A stretch of 64,000 bases of DNA from Amnibacterium setariae. Lineage in GTDB: Bacteria; Actinomycetota; Actinomycetes; Actinomycetales; Microbacteriaceae. Positions within the stretch are counted from its first letter, which is position 1; every line of letters starts with the position of its first letter. Position numbers and translations under genes: made by a program. Below the pieces are notes generated by a model, which did not search any database, had not been told where the DNA came from, and saw nothing but the letters and a program-made list of their open reading frames with translations. The stretch spans positions 434,001-498,000 of the forward strand of contig NZ_QXTG01000002.1 of the NCBI RefSeq assembly GCF_003581425.1. The letters run 5' to 3'. Of this stretch, positions 9,420-16,085 are shown one piece after another.

Positions 9420-9434
9420 ATTCGGTCACCGAAT
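9420..9434. promoter_or_regulatory. MarR-type operator palindrome
   Basis: ATTCGGTCACCGAAT is a perfect 7-1-7 palindrome centred at 9427, between the divergent mmpl (9406) and marR (9468) starts. Position and symmetry fit an operator controlling both genes. Confidence 0.6.
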
Positions 9435-9467
9435 CATATGGTGGTCGAAGCAGAGAGAATGGTGGAC

Positions 9468-9926
9468 ATGGTCGACGACGCGCCGGAACCGCAGCCCGAG
9501 ACGCTCGCGCTCAGGCGCCTGCAGACGGCCATGGCGGACGCGGAGGCGGCGCTCGGTCGCAGGATGGGCATGCACCCCACCGATCTCGCGGCGATGGCGC
9601 ACCTCACGTGGGCGCCCGACCCGATCGGGCCCGGCGAGCTCGCGCAGCGGCTCGCCCTCTCCCCCGCCGCGGCGACCGAGCTCGTGGACCGGCTCACCGC
9701 CGCGGGCCACGTGGAGCGGCACCGGGACCTCGCCGACCGGCGCAGGATCCGCCTCGAGCCGAGCGAGCAGGCCGTCGGCTCCGTCCGGGGACACCTCGCG
9801 TCGCTGCTCAGCGCGCTGGACGCGGCCGCGTCGGGGACCGCCGAGCAGGACCGGGCCGCCGTGCGCCGCTACCTGGACCGGGTCACCCGCACCTACGCCG
9901 ACTGGGCCGATCCCGACCGGGACTGA
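9468..9926 (+). CDS. MarR family transcriptional regulator
   Basis: A 152-aa winged-helix regulator. The DNA-binding part is DPIGPGELAQRLALSPAAAT followed by ELVDRLTAAGHVERHRDL and the wing DRRRIRLEPSEQ. Dimerisation helices flank it at both ends. It probably represses the divergent MMPL exporter and itself through the palindrome at 9420-9434, and is likely released by a small effector. ATGs at 9438, 9459 and 9468 are all in frame. The first overlaps a -10-like TATGGT, so the third, 9 bp after AGAGAGA, was preferred; this choice is uncertain. Confidence 0.85.
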   Translation: MVDDAPEPQPETLALRRLQTAMADAEAALGRRMGMHPTDLAAMAHLTWAPDPIGPGELAQRLALSPAAATELVDRLTAAGHVERHRDLADRRRIRLEPSEQAVGSVRGHLASLLSALDAAASGTAEQDRAAVRRYLDRVTRTYADWADPDRD

Positions 9927-9929
9927 TGC

Positions 9930-10871
9930 TCAGTAGCGGTGGCCGCGGAGCAGGCGCTTGCCCTCCGCGAGCTGCTTCGCCGTGCAGTAGCCCCCGTAGC
10001 CGAGGTAGCCGCCGGGGTTCAGCGCCTGCGCGCCGCAGTCGGCCGCGTGCTCGATCGGCGTGATCGCGGGGTCGGGCGGGTCGAGGCGGTACGGCGGCTG
10101 CGCCGCACCGGCCGGCTTCGACCAGGTCGAGAAGTACCGCTTCGCGGCCTTCGTCATCGTGCGGTGCCCGGCGGCCGTGCCGCCGTAGTTCAGCCACTGC
10201 CGCTCGTGCGAGCACTCGTGCAGGGCGAGGGCGCGGAGGTTCTTCGCGCTGTACGTCGCGACGTCCGCGGTGACGCGGATCAGGAGGGTGCCGGTGCGGT
10301 AGTCGCCGGCGGCGCTGCCGAGCTTCGCGACGTGCACCGCGGTGTTCGGGCAGTACGGCTTCGCGTAGCCCCAGATCCGCTTCGCGAGCCCGGTGTAGCG
10401 GGCCTGGTTCTCGTAGCCGATCCGCACCGCGTGCGAGCGGGAGGTGTTCGCGACCCGGCGCGAGCCGCTCGTGTAGGCCGTCGACACGAGGCGGTACGCG
10501 ACGGAGCGCTGCTTGGCCTTCGTCGACCAGCGCGGCGTGCGGACGGACAGCCCGGCGGAGGTGGAGGAGACCTTCGCCGTCGTGCGCGTCCACCTGCCGG
10601 CGCCGATCCGACGCTCGAGCGCGAGCCGGGCCGGGGCACGCGTGCCCGTCCAGCGGACGTCGTAGGAGCCGAGCAGCACGAGCGCGCCGGCGTTGCCGAC
10701 CGTGGAGGTCGTCGCGTCGCCGCGGCCCGCGACGACGAGCTCGCCGAGCCGGTACTCGCTGACGGACGCCGTCCGTGCGTGCGGCGCGGCCTCCGCGACG
10801 GTCGCGCCGCCCAGGACGCCGAGGGCGAGGACCGCCCCTGCGAGCAGCACACCGAACCGTCTCGACCGCAC
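9930..10871 (-). CDS. Secreted protein with HExxH...ExxxD (gluzincin-like) signature
   Basis: A 313-aa protein starting at GTG 10871. Residues 1-29 form a signal peptide (basic VRSRR, hydrophobic core, AEA-A cleavage). Residues 30-155 are Thr/Ser-rich beta-strand-like sequence. The C-terminal part contains ALHECSHERQW with His218, Glu219 and His222 (HExxH), and 52 residues later IEHAADC with Glu274 and Asp278 (ExxxD). This is the zinc-ligand pattern of thermolysin-like gluzincins. Four cysteines (173, 220, 279, 296) could form disulfides. I infer an extracellular zinc metallopeptidase, possibly acting on cell wall or exoproteins; the family is not recognised. It converges with marR (3-bp gap). 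Confidence 0.75.
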   Translation of the reverse strand: MRSRRFGVLLAGAVLALGVLGGATVAEAAPHARTASVSEYRLGELVVAGRGDATTSTVGNAGALVLLGSYDVRWTGTRAPARLALERRIGAGRWTRTTAKVSSTSAGLSVRTPRWSTKAKQRSVAYRLVSTAYTSGSRRVANTSRSHAVRIGYENQARYTGLAKRIWGYAKPYCPNTAVHVAKLGSAAGDYRTGTLLIRVTADVATYSAKNLRALALHECSHERQWLNYGGTAAGHRTMTKAAKRYFSTWSKPAGAAQPPYRLDPPDPAITPIEHAADCGAQALNPGGYLGYGGYCTAKQLAEGKRLLRGHRY

Positions 10872-10930
10872 GGGGTGCAGTCCAGCGGACGCGGACCCGC
10901 GCGGCCCGGCGCCGCGCCGGGCGTCGCGGA

Positions 10931-11398
10931 TCAGCCCCGGCGAGTCGCCTCCCGCTCCTGCCGGAGCATCCAGATCGCGTGCCGCACGGTCGCCTCGACG
11001 ATCCAGACGGCGGCGCCGAGGTCGTCGTCCTGCAGCTCGGGGAGGCGGGCGATCTCGTGCGCGAACGGCTCCGCGAGCTCGAGGCGGAGGCGCCGGTCCT
11101 CGTAGTCGAGACCGTGCCACTGCGACTCCTCGAGGAACAGCGGAAGCAGCAGCAGGACCGCGCCGGCCTCGGCGACGCGAGCCGCGGCGCGCTCCGCGTC
11201 GAACTGCCGCTCGAGCGCGAGGAGCGCGAGCTCGGGGCCGTCGAGCACGAGCTCGACGTGCTCCTCGACGAAGAGCCGGAGGTCCTCCTCCATCCGGTCC
11301 ACCCGGCCCTGCCGGGTGCCCGTCGCGGCGGCGCGCTGGGCGCCGAAGAAGGAGCCGATCACCTCGTCGGCCCTCGCCACGACCCGTCGCTGCGCCAT
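10931..11398 (-). CDS. Conserved hypothetical protein (helical, 155 aa)
   Basis: I do not recognise this family. The 155-aa product is predicted all-helical and acidic, with a long amphipathic stretch RMEEDLRLFVEEHVELVLDG and a second one ending RHAIWMLRQEREATRRG. There is no signal peptide or membrane span. ATG 11398 is preceded by GACACT ending 6 bp upstream, the leaderless spacing used across this window. It lies upstream of the metallopeptidase-like gene on the same strand (59-bp gap), but no functional link is evident. Confidence 0.55.
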   Translation of the reverse strand: MAQRRVVARADEVIGSFFGAQRAAATGTRQGRVDRMEEDLRLFVEEHVELVLDGPELALLALERQFDAERAAARVAEAGAVLLLLPLFLEESQWHGLDYEDRRLRLELAEPFAHEIARLPELQDDDLGAAVWIVEATVRHAIWMLRQEREATRRG

Positions 11399-11441
11399 GC
11401 CTCCAGTGTCGCGCGCTCCTCCGACGCCGGCCAGGGAGCGA

Positions 11442-11497
11442 TCCAGCAGGACCTCGTCGCTTCAGCAGGACGGAATCGGGGCTGTGGTCCTGCTGGA
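11442..11497. repeat. 12-bp inverted repeat TCCAGCAGGACC
   Basis: TCCAGCAGGACC (11442-11453) and GGTCCTGCTGGA (11486-11497) are perfect inverted arms around 32 bp. A third partial copy, CAGCAGGAC, lies at 11463-11471. The element is in the 173-bp non-coding gap between two minus-strand genes and may be a terminator for the tetR gene or a protein-binding array. Confidence 0.5.
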
Positions 11498-11525
11498 GTG
11501 CGCGTGTCCTGCGCGATCTCGGCGG

Positions 11526-11561
11526 GTGGTCTCGAGGCTCCTTCGTCGCACCTCGACCAGC
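11526..11561 (-). repeat. Dispersed hairpin repeat, module 2 (copy C)
   Basis: On the minus strand this begins GCTGGTCGAGGTGCGA and ends GAGCCTCGAGACCAC. It is the same module seen at 35181, 60191 and 60261. It lies just downstream of the tetR stop. Confidence 0.7.
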
Positions 11562-11571
11562 GGGGCAGGCG

Positions 11572-12216
11572 TCAGGGGCGCAGGCCGAGGGCCGGGAGCA
11601 CGACGCGGTCGATGATGCCGATCGTGAACTCGCGGTCGACCGGCTTCCGCTGGACGATCGTGCGGTAGATCGTCATCGACGGCGAGATGTGCGCGATCGT
11701 GTCGATCTCCTCGGCGGACCGCGGCGCGACCTCGCCGCGGGCGATCGCCCGCTCGATGAGCGCGCGGTTGAGGCGCGCCCGCGGCTCCGTGATCGCCTCG
11801 TTCACCGCGTCGGCGAGCTGCGGGTCGCGGGAGAGCATCGAGGCGACGCCGCCCATGATGCGGATCTTCCGCTCCGACTCCTCGAGCGAGTGCGGCCGGA
11901 CGAGCGCGAGCAGGTCGCCGCGGAGGGAGCCCGTGTCGGGGGCGTCCTCCGGCGCGACGATCGGCTTCATGCAGGCGACCGCGTCGATCACGAGCTCGGC
12001 CTTCGAGGGCCAGCGGCGGTAGAGCGTCGCCTTGCCGGCCTTCACCCGCGCCGCGACGAGGTCGATCGTGAGGCGGTCGTAGCCCTGCTCCGCGAGCAGC
12101 TCGAGCGTCGCGTCGAGGATCTCCGGGTCCCGGGTGTGGTCGCGCTTCCGGCCGAGGCGGACCTGCTGGTCGTCGACGACCGCGGGCTCCGCGGGGACGG
12201 TGTCGAGCGGCGTCAT
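11572..12216 (-). CDS. TetR/AcrR family transcriptional regulator
   Basis: A 214-aa repressor. The N-terminal helix-turn-helix is ILDATLELLAEQGYDRLTID and AARVKAGKATLYRRWPSKAE, a clear TetR signature (about residues 33-75), followed by a helical ligand-binding domain. It is divergent from the MFS exporter at 12325, with two palindromes in the 108-bp gap, so it most likely represses that pump and itself, with a pump substrate as inducer. Start ATG 12216 has GGAGGGGAGGG upstream, a strong ribosome binding site, so this transcript is leadered, unlike the divergent one. Confidence 0.88.
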   Translation of the reverse strand: MTPLDTVPAEPAVVDDQQVRLGRKRDHTRDPEILDATLELLAEQGYDRLTIDLVAARVKAGKATLYRRWPSKAELVIDAVACMKPIVAPEDAPDTGSLRGDLLALVRPHSLEESERKIRIMGGVASMLSRDPQLADAVNEAITEPRARLNRALIERAIARGEVAPRSAEEIDTIAHISPSMTIYRTIVQRKPVDREFTIGIIDRVVLPALGLRP

Positions 12217-12267
12217 CGCTGCCCTCCCCTCCTGATGGACCCCCAGCATACGACGGATACGACACGA

Positions 12268-12285
12268 CGACGTTCTGGAACGTCG
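12268..12285. promoter_or_regulatory. Operator-like palindrome 1 between tetR and MFS gene
   Basis: CGACGTTC-TG-GAACGTCG: perfect 8-bp arms around a 2-bp centre. This is a good candidate TetR operator. Confidence 0.6.
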
Positions 12286-12291
12286 GCGATC

Positions 12292-12309
12292 CGGAACAGG
12301 TTCGTTCCG
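12292..12309. promoter_or_regulatory. Operator-like palindrome 2 overlapping MFS promoter region
   Basis: CGGAAC (12292-12297) and GTTCCG (12304-12309) are inverted with a 6-bp spacer. They share the GAAC/GTTC core with the first palindrome and end 2 bp before the -10 of the MFS gene. Confidence 0.5.
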
Positions 12310-12311
12310 TA

Positions 12312-12317
12312 TATGCT
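12312..12317 (+). promoter_or_regulatory. -10 hexamer TATGCT, leaderless promoter of MFS gene
   Basis: TATGCT is followed by 7 bp and ATG 12325. There is no ribosome binding site. Confidence 0.6.
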
Positions 12318-12324
12318 CGCCGGC

Positions 12325-13848
12325 ATGACCTCCCTCCCCCAGGCCGCGCCACCGGCGGCCCCCTCGTCCCGTCGGTGGTGGACGCTCGCCGTCGTCGCCC
12401 TCGCGCAGCTGATGGTCGTGCTCGACGCGACCGTCGTGAACATCGCCCTCCCCTCCGCCCAGGCCGACCTCGGCTTCTCGGACGCGGACCGGCAGTGGGT
12501 CGTCACGGCCTACTCGCTCGCGTTCGGCAGCCTGCTGCTCCTCGGCGGCCGCCTCGGCGACCTCGTCGGCCGCAAGCGCATGTTCCTGATCGGCCTCGTC
12601 GGCTTCGCCCTCGCCTCGGCCCTCGGCGGCGCGGCGCAGACCTTCGGCCTCCTCGTCGCGGCGCGCGCCCTGCAGGGCGTCTTCGGCGCGATGCTCGCCC
12701 CGACCGCCCTCGCGGTGCTGACGACCACCTTCACGGTCCCGAAGGAGCGAGCCCGCGCCTTCGGCGTCTTCGGCGCCCTCGCCGGCGCCGGCGGCGCGAT
12801 CGGCCTGCTGCTCGGCGGCGTGCTGACGCAGAGCCTCGACTGGCGCTGGAACCTCTACATCAACGACGTCATCGCGGTGGTCGCGGTGGTCGGCGCGATC
12901 GCCCTCGTCCCGAACCTGCAGCGCACCGGTCCGCGCCCGAAGCTCGACGTGCCCGGCACGCTGATCGTCTCCGCCGGCCTGTTCGGCCTCGTCTTCGGGT
13001 TCTCGAACGCGGAGTCGGACGGCTGGGGCTCCCCCGCCACGTGGGGCTTCCTCGCCGCCGCGGGCGTGCTCCTCGTCGCCTTCGTCGCGTGGCAGGCCCG
13101 CGCGGCCCACCCGCTGCTGCCGCTCGCGATCCTCCGGGACCGCAACCGCGCCGCCGCCTACGCCTCCGTACTCATCGCCGGCTCGGGCATGTTCGGCGTC
13201 TTCCTCTTCGTGACCTACTACGTGCAGTCGACGCTCGGCTACTCGCCGATCCAGACCGGCGTCGCCTTCCTGCCGATGATCGGCATGCTCGTGCTCGCCG
13301 CGCAGCTCGGCACGAACCTGCTCGTGCCCCGGCTCGGCCCGAAGGTCATGGTCCCGATCGGCATGACCCTCGCGCTCGTCGCGATGGTCCTGCTCACCCG
13401 CCTCGACGTGCACAGCGCCTACGCGCCGGACCTGCTCGTGCCGCTCATGCTGATTGGCGCCGGGATGGGCACGATCATGCCCGCCTCGATGCAGACGGCC
13501 ACGCTCGGCGTGGACCGCCGCTACGCCGGCGTCGCCGGCGCGCTCGTCAACACGAGCCAGCAGGTCGGCGGCTCGATCAGCACCGCGCTGCTCAACACCC
13601 TCGCCGCGACCGCCGCGACGGACTGGGTCTCCGGCCACCTCCCGCCGACCCGCGCGGTGCTCGCGGAGGCCGCCGTCCACGGCTACGCCACGGCCTACTG
13701 GTGGTGCGCCGCGTTCTTCGCCGGCGGCGCGATCCTCGCTGCGGTCGTGTTCCGCCGCCGGAACCAGGGCCTCGCGCTGCACACCGCGCACGAGGTGTCG
13801 CACGCGGTCGAGCCGGACACCGTCCAGGAGGCGGCGGTCGTCGCCTGA
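12325..13848 (+). CDS. MFS drug exporter, DHA2 (14-TM) family
   Basis: A 507-aa EmrB/QacA-type proton antiporter. TM1 carries LMVVLDATVVNIALPS, the DHA2 motif D1. Motif A, GGRLGDLVGRKRMFLIG, lies between TM2 and TM3. The antiporter motif C region is ALAGAGGAIGLLLGG followed by WRWNLYIN. Hydrophobicity and length fit 14 helices, and the protein ends in a short acidic tail. It would export hydrophobic toxic compounds. Divergent tetR with two palindromes in the gap indicates inducible expression. The start is ATG 12325, probably leaderless from TATGCT. Confidence 0.9.
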   Translation: MTSLPQAAPPAAPSSRRWWTLAVVALAQLMVVLDATVVNIALPSAQADLGFSDADRQWVVTAYSLAFGSLLLLGGRLGDLVGRKRMFLIGLVGFALASALGGAAQTFGLLVAARALQGVFGAMLAPTALAVLTTTFTVPKERARAFGVFGALAGAGGAIGLLLGGVLTQSLDWRWNLYINDVIAVVAVVGAIALVPNLQRTGPRPKLDVPGTLIVSAGLFGLVFGFSNAESDGWGSPATWGFLAAAGVLLVAFVAWQARAAHPLLPLAILRDRNRAAAYASVLIAGSGMFGVFLFVTYYVQSTLGYSPIQTGVAFLPMIGMLVLAAQLGTNLLVPRLGPKVMVPIGMTLALVAMVLLTRLDVHSAYAPDLLVPLMLIGAGMGTIMPASMQTATLGVDRRYAGVAGALVNTSQQVGGSISTALLNTLAATAATDWVSGHLPPTRAVLAEAAVHGYATAYWWCAAFFAGGAILAAVVFRRRNQGLALHTAHEVSHAVEPDTVQEAAVVA

Positions 13849-13851
13849 CCC

Positions 13852-13874
13852 GACCTCCGTTCCGGAGGCAGGTC
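13852..13874. terminator. Short hairpin between convergent genes
   Basis: CCTCCG (13854-13859) pairs with CGGAGG (13863-13868) with a 3-nt loop, extended by a bulged GA/TC pair. It fills most of the 30-bp gap between the MFS and epimerase stops. Confidence 0.4.
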
Positions 13875-13878
13875 CCGC

Positions 13879-14805
13879 CTACGAGACGGAACGGGCGGCG
13901 AGGCGGAGGCCCTCCTCGGTCGTCGGCGCCGTCGGCGCCCAGCCGAGGCGGGCCTTCGCCCGTGCGTTCGACATCGGGATGGAGGTCGCGAGGAAGTCGG
14001 CGACGTACGGCGTCGGGCGGAAGAACCAGGACGGCACCCGGAGGGGGCGGGGCGCTCCGACCGCCCGAGCGGCGGCGTCGAAGAAGTCGTTCCAGGCCAC
14101 CGGCCGGTCGTCGCAGACGTTGTAGGCCGCGTTCGCGTCGCCCCGCTCGAGCGCCGCGACCGTCGCGGCCGCGGCGTCGCGCACGGCGACGTACGAGTGC
14201 ACCCCGCCGCCCGACCGCGGCACCGGCAGCGCCCGGCGCCGCAGCCGCGGCGCCATCGCCCGCAGGCTCTCCGGCCCGTAGAAGAGCCCGTAGCGGAGGT
14301 TGATCCCGTCGATCCCGAGCGTCGCCCGGGTCAGCCGCTCCGCCGCCTTCAGCGCCTCGATGATCGGCCGCGCCTGCGGCGACGCCGAGCCGGGCACGCC
14401 GAAGGGCGCCCCCTCCGCGATCGGCATCGTGCCGTGGTCGACGAGGCCGTAGCCCGCGAGGAAGGACCGGGTCACCATCCGGCGCGCCCCGACCGCCTCC
14501 GCGAGGCCGAGCAGGTTCGACGTGCCCTGCACCCGCAGGCGGTTGGTCGCGTCGAGGTCGCGGTGGCGCAGCGGCAGGCCGTCGATGGCGGTCAGCTCGT
14601 GGATCACGGCGTCCGCGCGGATCCCCTGCGCGGCCGCGAGCAGAGCGGTCCGGTCGAGCACGTCGGCGACGATCGCGCCGGACCACGTCGGCCGCACCGC
14701 GTCCGGGCGTCGCGTGACGCCGACCACCTCGTGGCCCGCCGCGACGAGCAGCTCGACCAGCGGCCGCCCGATCGTCCCGGTCGCCCCCGCGACGATCACC
14801 CGCAC
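13879..14805 (-). CDS. NAD-dependent epimerase/dehydratase family protein
   Basis: A 308-aa extended SDR. The start is VRVIVAGATGTIGRPLVELL, with the GATGTIG cofactor loop at residues about 7-13. The usual catalytic YxxxK is not obvious (TRSFLAGYG lies at that region), so this may be an atypical member. The C-terminal part, AYNVCDDRPVAWNDFFDAAA, is typical of epimerase-like reductases. GTG 14805 was chosen because CAGAGT ends 6 bp upstream and the family motif follows immediately; the longer reading to 14853 would overlap the divergent gene. The substrate is unknown. Confidence 0.8.
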   Translation of the reverse strand: MRVIVAGATGTIGRPLVELLVAAGHEVVGVTRRPDAVRPTWSGAIVADVLDRTALLAAAQGIRADAVIHELTAIDGLPLRHRDLDATNRLRVQGTSNLLGLAEAVGARRMVTRSFLAGYGLVDHGTMPIAEGAPFGVPGSASPQARPIIEALKAAERLTRATLGIDGINLRYGLFYGPESLRAMAPRLRRRALPVPRSGGGVHSYVAVRDAAAATVAALERGDANAAYNVCDDRPVAWNDFFDAAARAVGAPRPLRVPSWFFRPTPYVADFLATSIPMSNARAKARLGWAPTAPTTEEGLRLAARSVS

Positions 14806-14851
14806 GCGGCGACTCTGCCACCGCCCGGGCGCGGCGTGCCAGGGTGCGTCC

Positions 14852-16006
14852 ATGGCGGCGTTCAGCGACTACCAGCTCGGGATCTACCTGCAGGGGGTGG
14901 CGGGTGCGGCCCCGGACCTCCCGATGTCCTACGCCGAGCTGGAGGCCCGCGGGTCCGCGGCGATGGACCCGGCCGTGCTCGGCTACGTCGCCGGGGGCGC
15001 CGGGGACGAGTCCACGCAGATCGCCAACGTCGACGCCTTCGGGCAGTACGGCCTCATGCCGCGCATGCTCGTCGGTGCGGCGCAGCGCGACCTCTCGATC
15101 GACCTCGTCGGCCTGCGCCTGCCGAGCCCGCTGCTGCTCGCGCCGGTCGGCGTGCTCGGCGTCGTCGCGGAGGACGGCGACCTCGCGACGGCCCGCGCCG
15201 CTGCGGCGACGGGCGTGCCGATGATCGCCTCCACGCTGTCGGAGGCGCCGCTCGAGCGGGTGCGGGAGGAGCAGGGCGGCACCCCGGGCCTGTTCCAGCT
15301 CTACCCGCCGGCCGACCGCGCGCTCGCCGAGAGCCTCGTGGGCCGCGCGGAGGCGGCCGGGTACTCGGCGATCGTGATCACGCTCGACACCTGGATCAAC
15401 GGCTGGCGGCCGCGCGACCTCGAGCGCGCCTACCTGCCGATGCTGCAGGGGCTCTGCCTCGCGAACTACCTGACCGATCCGCGGTTCCGCGCGCTGCTCG
15501 CCGAGTCCGGCGGCACGGGCGGCGAGGCCGCCGTCCGCCTCTGGGCCTCGCTCTTCGGTAACCCGACGATGACCTGGGACGACCTCGCCTGGTTCCGGTC
15601 CCTCACCTCCCTCCCGATCCTGCTCAAGGGCGTCTGCGACCCGGACGACGCGAAGCGGGCGCTCGACGGCGGCATGAACGGGATCGTCTGCTCGAACCAC
15701 GGCGGGCGGCAGGCGAACGGCGGCATCCCCGCGATCGACTGCCTCGAGCCGGTCGTCGCGGCGGCCGACGGCGCGCCCGTCGTCTTCGACTCCGGGGTCC
15801 GCAGCGGCGTCGACGTCGTGAAGGCCCTGGGCCTCGGCGCGACCGCGGTCGCCATCGGGCGGCCCTACGTGCACGGCCTCGCGGTCGCGGGGCAGCGCGG
15901 CGTCGAGCACGTCGTGCGGTCGCTCCTCGCCGAGGCGGACCTGACGATGGCGGTCGACGGCTACCGGGACGTCGCGGCGCTGCGGGGCGAGATCCGGCGC
16001 CGCTGA
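14852..16006 (+). CDS. FMN-dependent alpha-hydroxy-acid oxidase, lactate 2-monooxygenase-like
   Basis: A 384-aa TIM-barrel flavoenzyme of the LOX/LMO/glycolate oxidase family. Visible motifs are MSYAELEARGSAAMDPAVLG at the N-terminus, LLLAPVGVLGV (FMN-binding strand), LPILLKGV with the conserved Lys, and SNHGGRQANGGIPAID, holding the catalytic His (about residue 284) and Arg. GVRSGVDVVKALGLGATAV then binds the FMN phosphate. Members oxidise L-lactate or other 2-hydroxy acids. The length and the extended segment before the SNHGG motif favour the lactate 2-monooxygenase branch. It is probably leaderless: CAGGGT ends 6 bp before ATG 14852. Confidence 0.85.
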   Translation: MAAFSDYQLGIYLQGVAGAAPDLPMSYAELEARGSAAMDPAVLGYVAGGAGDESTQIANVDAFGQYGLMPRMLVGAAQRDLSIDLVGLRLPSPLLLAPVGVLGVVAEDGDLATARAAAATGVPMIASTLSEAPLERVREEQGGTPGLFQLYPPADRALAESLVGRAEAAGYSAIVITLDTWINGWRPRDLERAYLPMLQGLCLANYLTDPRFRALLAESGGTGGEAAVRLWASLFGNPTMTWDDLAWFRSLTSLPILLKGVCDPDDAKRALDGGMNGIVCSNHGGRQANGGIPAIDCLEPVVAAADGAPVVFDSGVRSGVDVVKALGLGATAVAIGRPYVHGLAVAGQRGVEHVVRSLLAEADLTMAVDGYRDVAALRGEIRRR

Positions 16007-16010
16007 CTCC

Positions 16011-16084
16011 CGGGCGCGCGTGGCAGGGTCGCGGAGCTGTTCGCGGCGCTCGTCGCGGCCGGAGCCGGGCTGCACGCGCGCCCG
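16011..16084. terminator. 12-bp inverted repeat with 50-nt loop between convergent genes
   Basis: CGGGCGCGCGTG (16011-16022) and CACGCGCGCCCG (16073-16084) are perfect complements. They span almost the whole 79-bp gap between the convergent genes ending at 16006 and 16086. The likely role is a bidirectional terminator. The loop is unusually large for that role. Confidence 0.5.
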
Positions 16085-16085
16085 T

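Noticed and set aside
12375-14303. 642-codon open frame in a second frame of the MFS gene
   Set aside because: The MFS frame has the transporter motifs; this one is almost only Arg, Pro, Ala and Gly.
16012-16085. Short peptide-like reading in the gap after the lactate-monooxygenase-like gene
   Set aside because: One frame looks protein-like but has no start with a ribosome site and lies within a perfect inverted repeat between convergent genes.
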